Shown: piece after piece, positions 34,991-44,363 of the stretch | Layout of the letters: each line of letters opens with the position of its first letter | Position numbering within the stretch: position 1 is the first letter of the stretch | Assembly (NCBI GenBank): GCA_020630695.1 | Contig: JAHDIS010000013.1 | Location: forward strand, 1-64,000 | From: Paracoccaceae bacterium | GTDB lineage: Bacteria; Pseudomonadota; Alphaproteobacteria; Rhodobacterales; Rhodobacteraceae | DNA length: 64,000 nucleotides | Direction: 5' to 3' | The notes under the pieces: generated by a model | Databases searched by the model: none | Told to the model about the DNA's origin: nothing | The model's input: only the letters and a program-made list of their open reading frames with translations | Program-made: the position numbers and the translations under genes

Positions 34991-35161
34991 ATGAAAAAGC
35001 TTATCATTGCTGCAGCAGCAGCCGTGGCAGCTGCACCTCTCGCAGCTCAGCAAGCCAATGACCCATTCATCACCACTGACGCGGGCGGTCTGCCTGCTCT
35101 GGCGATCATTGGTGGCATCGCAGTGATCATCGCGATCGCAGCGTCGTCCGGCACCGACTAA
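34991..35161 (+). CDS. small exported peptide, 56 residues
   Basis: A short gene not resembling any family I can name. It starts ATG AAA AAG after the good site GGAGAC and ends TAA before a strong terminator, so it looks like a genuine, well-expressed monocistronic gene. Residues 1-19 form a Lys-Lys plus poly-Ala signal peptide ending LAA. A short polar piece follows (residues about 20-32, QQANDPFITTDAGG) and then a hydrophobic stretch (about 33-51, LPALAIIGGIAVIIAIA) with a SSGTD tail. The mature peptide would be about 37 residues, possibly membrane-inserted. Small exported peptides such as YjbE or GfcA accompany polysaccharide loci, a possible but unproven parallel. Confidence 0.75.
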   Translation: MKKLIIAAAAAVAAAPLAAQQANDPFITTDAGGLPALAIIGGIAVIIAIAASSGTD

Positions 35162-35190
35162 ATTTCGGTTCGCTGAATAAAGATCTTGAG

Positions 35191-35222
35191 ACGGCGGCTT
35201 TTGAGCCGCCGTTTCTTTTTTG
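35191..35222 (+). terminator. intrinsic terminator after the small peptide gene
   Basis: A perfect 9-bp stem ACGGCGGCT/AGCCGCCGT (35191-35199 with 35204-35212) with a 4-nt loop, followed by TTCTTTTTT. It lies 30 bp after the peptide stop and before the convergent ubiB. Confidence 0.94.
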
Positions 35223-35260
35223 TTTATTGTGTATGGATCTGACGCTTTCGGGGCTCTGGA

Positions 35261-36793
35261 TCAGCCGAAAACGACGACAGCAGCAGAAATCAATCCGCCC
35301 AGAACAACCCCCGCGACAAGCCACATCAAGCGTTCGCGACGCGGTTTTCGTGCTGGCGCTTCGTTGGCATCACCCTGACGGATCAACGCGGCCTCAACCA
35401 GAGTAGGCAACCGAGGCCCGAAACGCGCTAAGACCCGCACGGTTTTCGCCAGGTCATTGAGCGCCGCTTTGGGCCCGATCGACTGTTTGATGTATTGCTC
35501 GACGACGGGCTGGGCAACTTTCCAGATATTCATATTGGGATCAAGCGAACGGGCAACGCCTTCGACCACGACCATTGTGCGTTGCAGCAAAATCAGTTCG
35601 GTCCGTGTTTCCATTCCGAAGCGTTCGGTCACTTCGAACAGATAGGCAAGCAACTTGCCCATCGAGATACGTGTTGCATCCATCCCAAAGATCGGCTCGC
35701 CGACAGCGCGCAAAGCACGGGCGAATTCATCCACATCCCGATCCGCGGGCACATAGCCTGCTTCGAAATGAACTTCGGCAACGCGTTTGTAGTCACGACG
35801 AATAAAACCATAGAGAATTTCGGCATAGACGCGGCGCGTGTACTCGTCGATGTGACCCATGATTCCAAAATCATAGGCAATAATGTCGCCGTTTGCTGCG
35901 ACCTTCAGGTTTCCCTGGTGCATGTCAGCGTGAAAAAAACCGTCCCGCAACGCATGGTTCAGAAACAGCTGAAGTACTCGCTCGGACAGCTGTTCACGGT
36001 CATGGCCTGCGGCGTCCAGCGCGTCATTGTCGCCAAGCGGAACACCTTCGGCCCAGCCCAATGTCATGACACCTCGGCCCGAGTAGGGCCATTTGACCTG
36101 AGGCAGCTGGAATCCGGCATCCTCTGTTGTATTGGCGTGGAACTCACTGGCGGACGCTGCCTCGAGCCGAAGATCCAGTTCTCCGAGCACAACACCCTCG
36201 AAATGCGAAATCACTTCCGTTGGCCGCAGGCGTCGCGATGATGGCGATAGAAATTCAATGGAACTGGCTGCCAGATAGAATGCGTCGATGTCTTTTCGAA
36301 AGGCTTTTTCGATCTCTGGCCGCAGAACCTTGACGGCAACTGTTTCGCCTGTGTCGGCCAGAACAGCCTTGTGGACCTGTGCGATCGAGGCCGCGGCCAC
36401 CGGTTCTGAAAAGTCGGAAAACAATGTATCGACCGGTGTTTCCAATTCCTCTTCGATCGCTTTTTTGGCAACCGATATGGAAAAGGGCGGCAGTTTGTCC
36501 TGCAGCACACGGAGCTCTTGCGCCATTTCATCCCCGACAACATCGGGTCGGGTGCTGAGGATTTGACCAAATTTGATATAGGCCGGTCCCAGAGCCTGAA
36601 GCGCGCGTACCGCCGGTGGCAGTGATGGATCGCCTTCGAGTCCGAGCCATTTGAATGGCCAGCCGAGAACCCGGGCGGCAACGCGCAGAGGTGCGGGCGC
36701 CTCGAAGGCATCCAGCAAAACGCGCATCGCCCCGGTGCGTTCCAACGTTGCACCCGTGCGAACCAGACGCCAAATGTTGTGCGGACCACGCAT
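35261..36793 (-). CDS. ubiB: UbiB, ABC1/ADCK-type atypical kinase for ubiquinone synthesis
   Basis: A 510-residue accessory factor required for ubiquinone biosynthesis. The atypical kinase features are present: 'IKFGQ' (KxGQ motif, about residue 73) and the Ala-rich loop 'AAASIAQVH' (about 132). The catalytic and metal-binding 'HADMHQGNL' and 'IAYDFGIMG' are also visible. Two hydrophobic segments close the C-terminus (about 485-510). It starts immediately after the ubiE stop, forming a ubiE-ubiB unit. Confidence 0.95.
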   Translation of the reverse strand: MRGPHNIWRLVRTGATLERTGAMRVLLDAFEAPAPLRVAARVLGWPFKWLGLEGDPSLPPAVRALQALGPAYIKFGQILSTRPDVVGDEMAQELRVLQDKLPPFSISVAKKAIEEELETPVDTLFSDFSEPVAAASIAQVHKAVLADTGETVAVKVLRPEIEKAFRKDIDAFYLAASSIEFLSPSSRRLRPTEVISHFEGVVLGELDLRLEAASASEFHANTTEDAGFQLPQVKWPYSGRGVMTLGWAEGVPLGDNDALDAAGHDREQLSERVLQLFLNHALRDGFFHADMHQGNLKVAANGDIIAYDFGIMGHIDEYTRRVYAEILYGFIRRDYKRVAEVHFEAGYVPADRDVDEFARALRAVGEPIFGMDATRISMGKLLAYLFEVTERFGMETRTELILLQRTMVVVEGVARSLDPNMNIWKVAQPVVEQYIKQSIGPKAALNDLAKTVRVLARFGPRLPTLVEAALIRQGDANEAPARKPRRERLMWLVAGVVLGGLISAAVVVFG

Positions 36794-37546
36794 CTAGATT
36801 TTCCAGCCGGAGTGAAGACAGGCGACGCCCATCGTCATATTCCGGTATTTTGCGTTCTCAAATCCGGCCTGCCGCACCATCCCAAGAAATGTCTCTTGGT
36901 CCGGGAATTTTCGAATGGATTCGACAAGGTATTGGTAACTATCACGGTCACCTGCAATCATCTGGCCCATCGGCGGGATGATGTTGAAGGAATACAGATC
37001 GTACACCTTTTGCATCATGTCGTTTGGAATTTGGCTGAACTCCAAAACCATCAGACGCCCGCCAGGGCGGAGCACGCGATAGGCCTCGTTAAGGGCTTCT
37101 TGGGGGCGTGTGACGTTTCGGATACCGAATGAGATGGTGTAGACGTCAAAACTGTTGTCAGCGAAGGGCAGCTTCATCGCGTCGCCGACAACCCAGTCCA
37201 GACTGTCGGCCATTGCATCCGCTTCGGCGCGTTTGCGGCCCTCGACCAGCATAGGTTCCGTAAGGTCCAGCACCGTGGCATGCCCCCGGCCCGCGCGTTT
37301 CAGGAACCGAAACGAAATGTCACCTGTGCCGCCTGCCACATCCAGCAAGCGCTGACCGGGGCGCGGCGCAAGCCAATCCATCATCGCGTCTTTCCAGATG
37401 CGATGAATGCCAAACGACATGGCGTCATTCATGACGTCATATTTTGAGGCAACAGAGTTGAAAACACCCTGAACTTTCCCGGCTTTTTCGCTCTCCGGAA
37501 CGTCGGTGAACCCAAAATGTGTCGTCTTTTCATTCGCGTCGGTCAT
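36794..37546 (-). CDS. ubiE: UbiE, demethylmenaquinone/2-polyprenyl benzoquinol C-methyltransferase
   Basis: A SAM-dependent C-methyltransferase of ubiquinone synthesis. The 250-residue protein has the family motif '[25 protein letters not shown]' (about residues 27-51; key YDxMNDxMSxGxHRxWK). It also has SAM motif I '[11 protein letters not shown]' and the late motif '[11 protein letters not shown]'. ATG 37546 gives the expected length; the frame extends upstream to 37621 without support. It is divergent from a pair of membrane protein genes. Confidence 0.95.
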   Translation of the reverse strand: MTDANEKTTHFGFTDVPESEKAGKVQGVFNSVASKYDVMNDAMSFGIHRIWKDAMMDWLAPRPGQRLLDVAGGTGDISFRFLKRAGRGHATVLDLTEPMLVEGRKRAEADAMADSLDWVVGDAMKLPFADNSFDVYTISFGIRNVTRPQEALNEAYRVLRPGGRLMVLEFSQIPNDMMQKVYDLYSFNIIPPMGQMIAGDRDSYQYLVESIRKFPDQETFLGMVRQAGFENAKYRNMTMGVACLHSGWKI

Positions 37547-37641
37547 CTGAGCGATCCGATCCAGCCTTAGTGAAGTCCAATTCGTCCTTAAAGAGATGTG
37601 GTGCAAAGAACAAACTGTCAAATGCGCGCAAAGGACCCACC

Positions 37642-38295
37642 ATGGAAACCCTTTTCATAGTGCTCGATGTCTTTCGAACGCTTCTGAGCGGCGACGTGCT
37701 TATTTCGCTGCTTGCCATTGGCGTCGCGTTTCTTGTCGTAACCCGCAAGGGTTTTGGCCTTCAGGAAAGCTGGGACATTCGCAAGCGGGAACCGGCTGGA
37801 AACCGCATTCTCAAGGCTGGCGCCGATGTGGTCTCGCCCGTAGGCAACCCGCAAAAATATGTGGAGGCGATCTATTCTCTGGGCGAAAGCCATGCTGCCA
37901 GAGATGGGGATGCACTCGTGTTCCGGGCCAACCCGGGCTGGAAATACGGGTTTCTGGTCGGCTTTGCGGTCATATTTTACATGTTGGTCTATGAAGGTCT
38001 GCACACTCCGGCGGCTTGGGTCGCCTTCTTTGGGATCAATGGTGGTTTGATTTGGCTGGGTATGTACATTTGGACATTCCGTGTCGAAATCGAAGACAGC
38101 ACCCTGCGCTACCTCGATCTTTCATTTGTCAACAAATCGCAAGATCTGGCCTTTCTCTTGGGTGCCGAAGATTTCGGTGACAGCTACAAACTGCACTTCC
38201 AAGATGGCGCCAGCGTTTTCATTCCAAGATATGTTGAAGGCCATGACACGCTGAGGCGCATAGTTCTGGAAACGCTCAGCATCAATGGCCGCTGA
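37642..38295 (+). CDS. uncharacterised membrane protein, paralogue A of a tandem pair
   Basis: A 217-residue protein with an N-terminal membrane helix (about residues 15-35) and two further helices in the middle (about 100-145). A soluble beta-rich C-terminal region follows, containing '[17 protein letters not shown]' and ending '[23 protein letters not shown]'. The domain resembles a small PH-like fold by pattern only. ATG 37642 follows AAAGGACC. The next gene encodes a clear paralogue with the same layout. I recognise no family; a membrane-anchored sensor or scaffold is as far as the sequence goes. Confidence 0.75.
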   Translation: METLFIVLDVFRTLLSGDVLISLLAIGVAFLVVTRKGFGLQESWDIRKREPAGNRILKAGADVVSPVGNPQKYVEAIYSLGESHAARDGDALVFRANPGWKYGFLVGFAVIFYMLVYEGLHTPAAWVAFFGINGGLIWLGMYIWTFRVEIEDSTLRYLDLSFVNKSQDLAFLLGAEDFGDSYKLHFQDGASVFIPRYVEGHDTLRRIVLETLSINGR

Positions 38296-38369
38296 ATAGA
38301 ACCTATCGTGCCCAACTGAAGCCGAATTTCTGGCCGAGTTACAAAGGCACTAATGTAAAGGTTGGATTG

Positions 38370-38993
38370 ATGTCGAATTCTCTTATGTTTTTGCAGCTGA
38401 TCGCGATGGCCCTTGTGATCTATATACCCTTCATGCGCTTTCGGCTGTTCCGCAAACTGGTGGGTTTCGCGGATCTAAACCCCAACAACGACAGAGGGAA
38501 TGGCAGCGGTTTTGAACAGCGTTTGGTTCACATTATCGCCAAAGCAGGAAAAGACCGTGCCGTTGAGCAAGATGGCGTGCTGACGTTTCGATGCACGCTA
38601 GGCATGAAAACTGTGACAATCGCCCTGATCGGCTTGCTGGTTTACCAGATGATAATCCTTGGGTTTTCAAGCATGATGGACATGTTCTACTTCGTGATCT
38701 TCCTTGGGGCGTGCTTGTATTTTGTCAGCTATGTTCTGATCTTTCGGCTGCAGATATATGACAGCGAAATCGTCTGGATCGACTGGTTCCTGCGCGAACG
38801 CAGTCATGACCTGTCGCAGCTATTCAATGTGGAGCAAGACAGCTCAGGTGGCTACCGGCTCGAATTTCAGGACGGCAAGACCGCGTATATTTTCAGATAT
38901 GTGGAAGGGCACGGCATCCTGAAGGATTTCTTGTTGGCTGCCTTGCGGATCAACCGCAGTACAGAGATTGCCACTGGAGAATGGGCACTCTAG
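38370..38993 (+). CDS. uncharacterised membrane protein, paralogue B of a tandem pair
   Basis: A 207-residue protein with the same architecture as its upstream neighbour: an N-terminal helix (about residues 5-25), two central helices (about 85-130) and a C-terminal domain. Shared positions include FR-(V/L)-x-I-x-DS, the FQDG motif and 'RYVEGH' followed by an Ile/Leu-rich end with IN. ATG 38370 is preceded at once by an in-frame TTG (38367). The 74-bp gap suggests co-transcription with paralogue A. Function is unknown. Confidence 0.75.
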   Translation: MSNSLMFLQLIAMALVIYIPFMRFRLFRKLVGFADLNPNNDRGNGSGFEQRLVHIIAKAGKDRAVEQDGVLTFRCTLGMKTVTIALIGLLVYQMIILGFSSMMDMFYFVIFLGACLYFVSYVLIFRLQIYDSEIVWIDWFLRERSHDLSQLFNVEQDSSGGYRLEFQDGKTAYIFRYVEGHGILKDFLLAALRINRSTEIATGEWAL

Positions 38994-39033
38994 ACCTACC
39001 TGCCAGCAACGCGTTTGCCTGACAGGAATTCAG

Positions 39034-39885
39034 ATGCCCGAACTGCCCGAGGTTGAAACCGTCCGTCGCGGACTGGCCCCAGTCATGGAAGGGGCCGTTA
39101 TTGCACAGGCCCAAATCAACCGTCCCGACTTGCGCTGGCCATTTCCCGAACGGATGTCCGAACGGTTGACAGGCGCGCGTGTTTTGCAACTGCGCCGGCG
39201 ATCCAAATACATCCTCGCGGATCTCGATCGGGGCGAAACCTTGCTCGTGCATTTGGGGATGTCCGGACGGATGCTGGTGTCTGGTGATCCTTTGGGCCGG
39301 TTTGTTCATGATCACCCCGCGCCTGAAAAGCATGATCATGTGGTTCTGAACATGGACAACGGTGCCCGCATCACCTTTAACGATCCGCGCCGTTTCGGAG
39401 CGATGGACTTGTTGGATACCGCCACCGCCGAAGCCCACAAGCTATTGGCCAGTATCGGGCCTGAACCGCTCGGGAACTCTTTCACCGAATCCCATTTGGT
39501 TGAGGCGCTGGATTCGCGGAACATGCCCATTAAATCAGCGCTTCTTGATCAGAAAATCGTCGCCGGATTGGGCAATATCTATGTTTGTGAAGCTTTGTTC
39601 CGCAGCGGCATTCACCCGGCCAGAAAGGCGGGGCGGATCTCAAAAAGCCGGGTAGAGACCCTGGTGCCGATCATTCGCGAGGTTCTGGAAACAGCGATTG
39701 AAGCGGGTGGCTCCAGCCTGCGGGATTTCCGCCAAGCCGATGGTGAACTTGGATATTTTCAGCACAGCTTTGACGTCTACGGACGCGAAGGTGAACCCTG
39801 CAAAGCAGCCGAATGCGGTCAGACCATTCATCGGATCGTACAATCCGGCCGGTCGACTTTCTATTGTCCGTCCTGCCAAAGATAG
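39034..39885 (+). CDS. mutM: formamidopyrimidine-DNA glycosylase
   Basis: Removes 8-oxoguanine and ring-opened purines from DNA and nicks the abasic site. The 283-residue enzyme starts MPELPEVET, so the mature Pro (P2) nucleophile and catalytic Glu (E3) are in place. The conserved lysine in 'RRRSKYIL' (about residue 59) and the C-terminal zinc finger C-x4-C-x16-C-x2-C (ending CPSCQR) are present. ATG 39034 is the only start consistent with P2 chemistry. It precedes the enoyl-CoA hydratase gene by 65 bp. Confidence 0.97.
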   Translation: MPELPEVETVRRGLAPVMEGAVIAQAQINRPDLRWPFPERMSERLTGARVLQLRRRSKYILADLDRGETLLVHLGMSGRMLVSGDPLGRFVHDHPAPEKHDHVVLNMDNGARITFNDPRRFGAMDLLDTATAEAHKLLASIGPEPLGNSFTESHLVEALDSRNMPIKSALLDQKIVAGLGNIYVCEALFRSGIHPARKAGRISKSRVETLVPIIREVLETAIEAGGSSLRDFRQADGELGYFQHSFDVYGREGEPCKAAECGQTIHRIVQSGRSTFYCPSCQR

Positions 39886-39950
39886 CTTGAAACGCGCAAA
39901 TTAGATGATAAGGCTTGGCGACTGACGTTAACGGACCGGAGCCCGCAGTC

Positions 39951-40727
39951 ATGGCCTATGAGACGATCATCGTCGAAGTAGAAGACCACGTCGCAACCAT
40001 CAAACTCAATCGCCCTGACGCGCTCAATGCGCTCAATTCACACCTGCTGGGTGAGTTGTCAGTCGCGCTTGCGGATTGTGACAAGAATGAAAAGGTGCGT
40101 TGCATCATCATCACCGGATCGGCCAAGGCTTTCGCCGCCGGTGCGGATATCAAGGAAATGTCCGACAAAAGCTATGTCGACATGTTTATGTCCGACTTCT
40201 TTGGTGGAGAAGGCAACGCAATCATCAGCACACGCAAGCCTATCATAGCCGCAGTGGCGGGCTATGCGCTCGGCGGTGGATGCGAATTGGCCATGATGTG
40301 TGATTTCATCATTGCTGCTGACACGGCAAAGTTCGGACAACCGGAGATCAATCTTGGCGTTATGCCGGGCTTGGGTGGCACGCAGCGGCTGACCCGTTAT
40401 GTTGGCAAGTCCAAGGCCATGGAAATGAACCTGACCGGTCGTTTCATGGACGCGGAAGAAGCAGAGCGTGCTGGATTGGTCAGTCGCGTTGTTCCAGCCA
40501 AGTCGCTGATGGACGAAGTTCAGAGCACGGCGCAGAAGATTGCCGAGAAGAGCCTGATGTCTTCCATTGCCGTCAAAGAAGCAGTGAACCGCGCCTATGA
40601 GACGCCACTGTCAGAGGGGCTTCTTTACGAGCGCCGCTTGTTCCACGCGATGTTCAATACTGAAGATCAGAAAGAAGGCATGGCGGCTTTCATGGAAAAG
40701 CGCACAGCGCAGTTCCGCGATCGGTAG
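39951..40727 (+). CDS. enoyl-CoA hydratase
   Basis: Hydrates trans-2-enoyl-CoA to 3-hydroxyacyl-CoA in fatty-acid or amino-acid oxidation. The 258-residue crotonase-fold enzyme has both catalytic glutamates: E112 in GGGCELA and E132 in GQPEINLG, with the 20-residue spacing of the rat mitochondrial enzyme. The oxyanion-hole segments '[11 protein letters not shown]' and 'AGYALGGG' are intact. ATG 39951 gives the normal MAYETI-type N-terminus. Its place between mutM and rpsT is conserved in Rhodobacteraceae. Confidence 0.95.
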   Translation: MAYETIIVEVEDHVATIKLNRPDALNALNSHLLGELSVALADCDKNEKVRCIIITGSAKAFAAGADIKEMSDKSYVDMFMSDFFGGEGNAIISTRKPIIAAVAGYALGGGCELAMMCDFIIAADTAKFGQPEINLGVMPGLGGTQRLTRYVGKSKAMEMNLTGRFMDAEEAERAGLVSRVVPAKSLMDEVQSTAQKIAEKSLMSSIAVKEAVNRAYETPLSEGLLYERRLFHAMFNTEDQKEGMAAFMEKRTAQFRDR

Positions 40728-40913
40728 ACACCTGAATTCAATACATCAGGGCAGTCCCTTTGATGGGGCTTCCCAAATCGGCGCGCTTGGTCTATAGCGC
40801 GGCCTCAGAACATGCGCGTGATGCCCGCTAAGGCAAGAATCGGTCCGATCAGGAGTTTCGGGTCTTTGCGGCGTTACGCATAGAAACACACGAGACTCGA
40901 AGGAACGATCATC

Positions 40914-41177
40914 ATGGCAAATTCGCCCCAGGCAAAGAAACGCGCACGTCAGAACGAAAAACGTTTTGCGATCAATAAAGCACGCCGCTCGCGTATTCGT
41001 ACACATCTGCGCAAAGTCGAAGAAGCTATCGCCTCCGGCGACAAGGAAGCAGCAATGGCCGCTCTTCGTGAAGCTCAGCCAGAGCTGATGCGCGGCGTCA
41101 CCAAGGGCGTTTTCCACAAAAATACGGCTGCCCGCAAAATGTCGCGTCTGTCCGCGCGGGTAAAAGCCATCGGCTAA
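40914..41177 (+). CDS. rpsT: 30S ribosomal protein S20
   Basis: 87 residues, strongly basic, with '[17 protein letters not shown]' at the start and the conserved '[16 protein letters not shown]' near the end. It binds 16S rRNA in the small subunit. GAAGGAACGATC precedes the ATG and a strong terminator follows. A 186-bp leader region lies upstream; S20 can autoregulate in other bacteria, but no specific element is evident here. Confidence 0.98.
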   Translation: MANSPQAKKRARQNEKRFAINKARRSRIRTHLRKVEEAIASGDKEAAMAALREAQPELMRGVTKGVFHKNTAARKMSRLSARVKAIG

Positions 41178-41201
41178 GCCTGTTTCATTTGGTGGAACAG
41201 C

Positions 41202-41234
41202 AAAAAGGCACCACTACATGTGGTGCCTTTTTTT
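41202..41234. terminator. intrinsic terminator after rpsT
   Basis: The stem GGCACCAC/GTGGTGCC (41207-41214 with 41220-41227) has a 5-nt loop, an A run before and a run of eight T after. It ends rpsT and insulates dnaA. Confidence 0.95.
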
Positions 41235-41656
41235 GTTGGTTCTGCAACATCTCTGACGCCAGAGATTCTTTCGCAAAGACTCTTCTGTCAAGCGGTAGTT
41301 TCGGTTGCCGGGGCGCCCAGTGGGTTGGTATTTTCATCCTGCGAGTCACCTCGTGGGGGGACAGTCACTCAGGTTCGCTTCAATGATTCCGGGCAACAAC
41401 CGGGCGTTGCGAAACTGACGGCACTGGATCTGCACCTGTAGATCTACGGTCAACATTCAACGGTTGCCGTATCCAATACATACAAAACGATTTGTCGTTT
41501 CATGGAAACGTCGTTTGGGGAAACGGCGCGTTGCGGAAACGTCAGGCACAGGCTTTGATTCGATGCGTTTCAAGGCACAAGTTGTTTTGTCCCTAACGTG
41601 GTGGCCGGCATCGGGGATGGGCCGGTGAAAACACGGCGAAACTTGGAATGGGACAA
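41235..41656. other. intergenic region upstream of dnaA
   Basis: About 420 bp without a convincing gene. The right half holds a cluster of GAAACG/CGTTTC elements. I looked for the DnaA box TTATCCACA and close variants and did not see any, so there is no direct evidence that this is the replication origin. No clear promoter stands out. Confidence 0.55.
41496..41571. repeat. GAAACG iteron-like cluster before dnaA
   Basis: Three direct copies of GGAAACG occur at 41504, 41519 and 41535, spaced 15-16 bp. CGTTTC occurs inverted at 41496 and 41566. The first inverted and direct copies form CGTTTC-ATG-GAAACG (41496-41510). The regular spacing, near one and a half helical turns, suggests a protein-binding array controlling dnaA or near the origin. 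Confidence 0.45.
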
Positions 41657-43018
41657 ATGACAAAAGACCAATGGGGCGCGCTGCAGCAGAAGCTGATCGA
41701 GACAGTAGGGCAAAACAATTACAAAACGTGGATCGAACCACTGCAGTTTGTTGGCGTTAACCAAGACGGTGTCTTGGTACTGGGCGCTCCGACGAACTTT
41801 TTTGGCACTTACGTGTCTCAGAATTTTGGTGACTTGCTGCTGGCGCAGGTATCTCTCATTGATCGTTCCGTGCGGCGCCTGTCCTTTGAAGTCGCGAACG
41901 ATGCCGCAGCCCCCTCCCGTTCAGCCGCTGAAACGCCCAAACCGGCCGAAGCAAAACCTGCCCAGCCCGCAGGCGACCTGCCTGGCGCGCCGTTGGACGC
42001 ACGTTTTACATTCGACACCTTTGTCGTCGGCAAGCCTAACGAACTGGCTCATGCCGCAGCCAAGCGCGTTGCCGAGGGTGGCGCTGTCACGTTTAATCCC
42101 CTGTTCCTCTACGGTGGCGTAGGGCTGGGTAAAACGCACCTTATGCATGCAATCGCGTGGGAATTGCGGAACCGCAATCCACAGCTGACGGTTCTCTACC
42201 TCTCTGCGGAACAGTTCATGTACCGCTTTGTTCAGGCACTGCGTGAACGCAAAATGCTGGACTTCAAAGAGATGTTCCGCTCGGTCGATATTCTGATGGT
42301 CGATGACGTGCAGTTCATCGCTGGCAAGGACAGCACGCAGGAAGAGTTCTTTCACACTTTCAATGCGCTCGTGGATCAGAACAAGCAGATCATTATCTCG
42401 GCAGACCGTGCGCCTGACGAAATCAAGGATCTCGAAAACCGTATTCGGTCTCGCTTGCAATCCGGGTTGGTGGTTGATCTTCATCCGACTGACTACGAAC
42501 TTCGTCTTGGCATTCTTCAGTCCAAGGTCGAAACCTATCGGGGCCACTATCCCGGTCTGGAAATCGACGAAGGGGTTCTGGAATACCTTGCGCACCGCAT
42601 CAGCACCAATGTGCGCGTGCTTGAAGGGGCGCTGACACGCCTGTTCGCCTTTGCTTCGCTCGTTGGCAAGCCAATCAACATGGACCTTGTTCATGACAGT
42701 CTGGCCGATGTTCTGCGCGCGTCCGAACGCAAAATCTCGATTGACGAAATCCAGCGCAAAGTCGCGGAACACTACAACATTCGCTTGTCCGACATGATTG
42801 GCCCAAAGCGGGTTCGCAACTTTGCCCGCCCCCGCCAGGTCGCGATGTACCTTTGCAAGCAGTTGACCAGCCGTTCGTTGCCTGAAATCGGACGCCGCTT
42901 TGGTGGCCGGGATCACACGACGGTCATGCACGGTGTGCGCCGGATCGAAGAGTTGCGGCAGCAAGACAATCAGATCGACGAAGATGTCGAAATGCTGCGA
43001 CGCGCACTGGAAGCCTGA
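41657..43018 (+). CDS. dnaA: chromosomal replication initiator DnaA
   Basis: Binds DnaA boxes and opens the origin. The 453-residue protein has domain I with 'GQNNYKTWI' (about 16-24) and a short Pro/Ala-rich linker (about 85-105). Walker A 'GGVGLGKTH' (about 154-162), Walker B 'ILMVDDVQF' and domain IV with the DNA-binding signature 'RDHTTVMHG' follow. ATG 41657 matches the usual MTxxxW N-terminus; ATG 41648, three codons upstream, is also possible. The order rpsT-dnaA-dnaN-recF-gyrB is conserved in the family. Confidence 0.97.
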   Translation: MTKDQWGALQQKLIETVGQNNYKTWIEPLQFVGVNQDGVLVLGAPTNFFGTYVSQNFGDLLLAQVSLIDRSVRRLSFEVANDAAAPSRSAAETPKPAEAKPAQPAGDLPGAPLDARFTFDTFVVGKPNELAHAAAKRVAEGGAVTFNPLFLYGGVGLGKTHLMHAIAWELRNRNPQLTVLYLSAEQFMYRFVQALRERKMLDFKEMFRSVDILMVDDVQFIAGKDSTQEEFFHTFNALVDQNKQIIISADRAPDEIKDLENRIRSRLQSGLVVDLHPTDYELRLGILQSKVETYRGHYPGLEIDEGVLEYLAHRISTNVRVLEGALTRLFAFASLVGKPINMDLVHDSLADVLRASERKISIDEIQRKVAEHYNIRLSDMIGPKRVRNFARPRQVAMYLCKQLTSRSLPEIGRRFGGRDHTTVMHGVRRIEELRQQDNQIDEDVEMLRRALEA

Positions 43019-43178
43019 GTCGGTTTTGGCACAGTCACGTGCGTGCAGCGTCACAGCCGTGCATTAGCCTTGACCGGGCAGGGAAACAGACCAAAAAATC
43101 GCCAAAACAGACTTGGAGTGGGCGCAGCATACGGCTAGTGTGCCACTCCGGCCGTTGGCCATGCGAGAGGGTAGGGCG

Positions 43179-44297
43179 ATGAAAATCAGCATTGAACGGG
43201 CAACGCTTTTGCGTGCCGTGGCACAAGCGCAATCGGTGGTCGAGCGTCGGAACACCATTCCGATCCTCGCAAATGTCTTGATCGAAGCCGAAGGCGACAG
43301 CGTGACCTTCCGTGCGACCGATCTGGATATCGAAGTGCTGGACAAGGCGCCCGCGCAAGTGGAACGAGCGGGTGGGACAACAGTGTCTGCGGTCACCTTG
43401 CATGAAATCGTGCGCAAATTGCCCGACGGCGCATTGGTTCAACTGTCCGAAGACAGTGCCGCGGGCCGGCTGACGGTGGCGGCAGGGCGCTCCAACTTCA
43501 ATCTTGCGACGCTACCCAAAGAAGATTTCCCGGTCATGGCCTCGTCTGAGTACACGACCAACTTCAGTGCCAAGGCATCTGTTCTGCGGCGCCTGTTCGA
43601 CAAGTCGAAATTCGCAATCTCAACCGAAGAAACCCGCTACTACCTGAACGGTGTCTACATGCATGTTGCTGATGCCGATGGCGGCAAGATGCTGCGCTGC
43701 GTGGCAACCGACGGTCACCGCCTTGCGCGGATCGATTCTGATCTGCCCAGTGGCGCTGAGGATATGCCCGGTGTGATCGTTCCACGGAAGACCGTGGGCG
43801 AGCTTCGTAAGCTTTTGGACGATGATGATATGGATATCGCCGTATCCGTTTCGGAAACCAAAGTCCGCTTTGCGACCCCTGACATCACGCTGACATCCAA
43901 GGTGATCGACGGGACATTCCCCGATTACACACGCGTCATTCCACAAGGAAACACCCGCAAACTGGAAGTGGATGCGTCCGAATTTGCCAAAGCGGTCGAC
44001 CGGGTTGCCACCGTTTCCTCTGAACGGTCCCGCGCTGTCAAATTGCAGCTGGACGAAGACCGGTTGATCCTGTCGGTGAACGCGCCAGACAGCGGTGCCG
44101 CCGAAGAAGAACTGGCCGTAGCTTACGGCGATGAACGTCTGGAGATTGGCTTCAACGCCAAGTACCTTCTGGAAATCGCCAGCCAGGTTGATCGCGAAAA
44201 CGCGGTCTTCATGTTCAATTCGTCCGGTGATCCGACATTGATGCGCGAAGGAAATGACACCAGCGCAGTTTATGTCGTGATGCCGATGCGCGTTTGA
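43179..44297 (+). CDS. dnaN: DNA polymerase III beta subunit (sliding clamp)
   Basis: A ring-shaped processivity clamp of 372 residues with three similar domains. 'MKISIERATLLRAVAQAQSVVERRNTIPIL' opens the protein (key residues RNTIPIL at about 24-30), and the C-terminal 'YVVMPMRV' matches the clamp end. ATG 43179 with GAGAGGGTAGGG upstream is chosen over an in-frame ATG at 43113. A 160-bp gap after dnaA leaves room for its own promoter. Confidence 0.97.
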   Translation: MKISIERATLLRAVAQAQSVVERRNTIPILANVLIEAEGDSVTFRATDLDIEVLDKAPAQVERAGGTTVSAVTLHEIVRKLPDGALVQLSEDSAAGRLTVAAGRSNFNLATLPKEDFPVMASSEYTTNFSAKASVLRRLFDKSKFAISTEETRYYLNGVYMHVADADGGKMLRCVATDGHRLARIDSDLPSGAEDMPGVIVPRKTVGELRKLLDDDDMDIAVSVSETKVRFATPDITLTSKVIDGTFPDYTRVIPQGNTRKLEVDASEFAKAVDRVATVSSERSRAVKLQLDEDRLILSVNAPDSGAAEEELAVAYGDERLEIGFNAKYLLEIASQVDRENAVFMFNSSGDPTLMREGNDTSAVYVVMPMRV

Positions 44298-44363
44298 TCT
44301 GCTGCCGAAAACAGACAGGTCGATTGTTCGCGTATGTGACTAGAGAATACGCAGGAGGGTGAG

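Noticed and set aside
41235-41656. replication origin upstream of dnaA
   Set aside because: No DnaA boxes of the TTATCCACA type were seen. The repeat array is reported, but origin function is not claimed.
41921-43054. 377-codon open frame antisense to dnaA
   Set aside because: Shadow of dnaA codon usage; no family features and no ribosome site.
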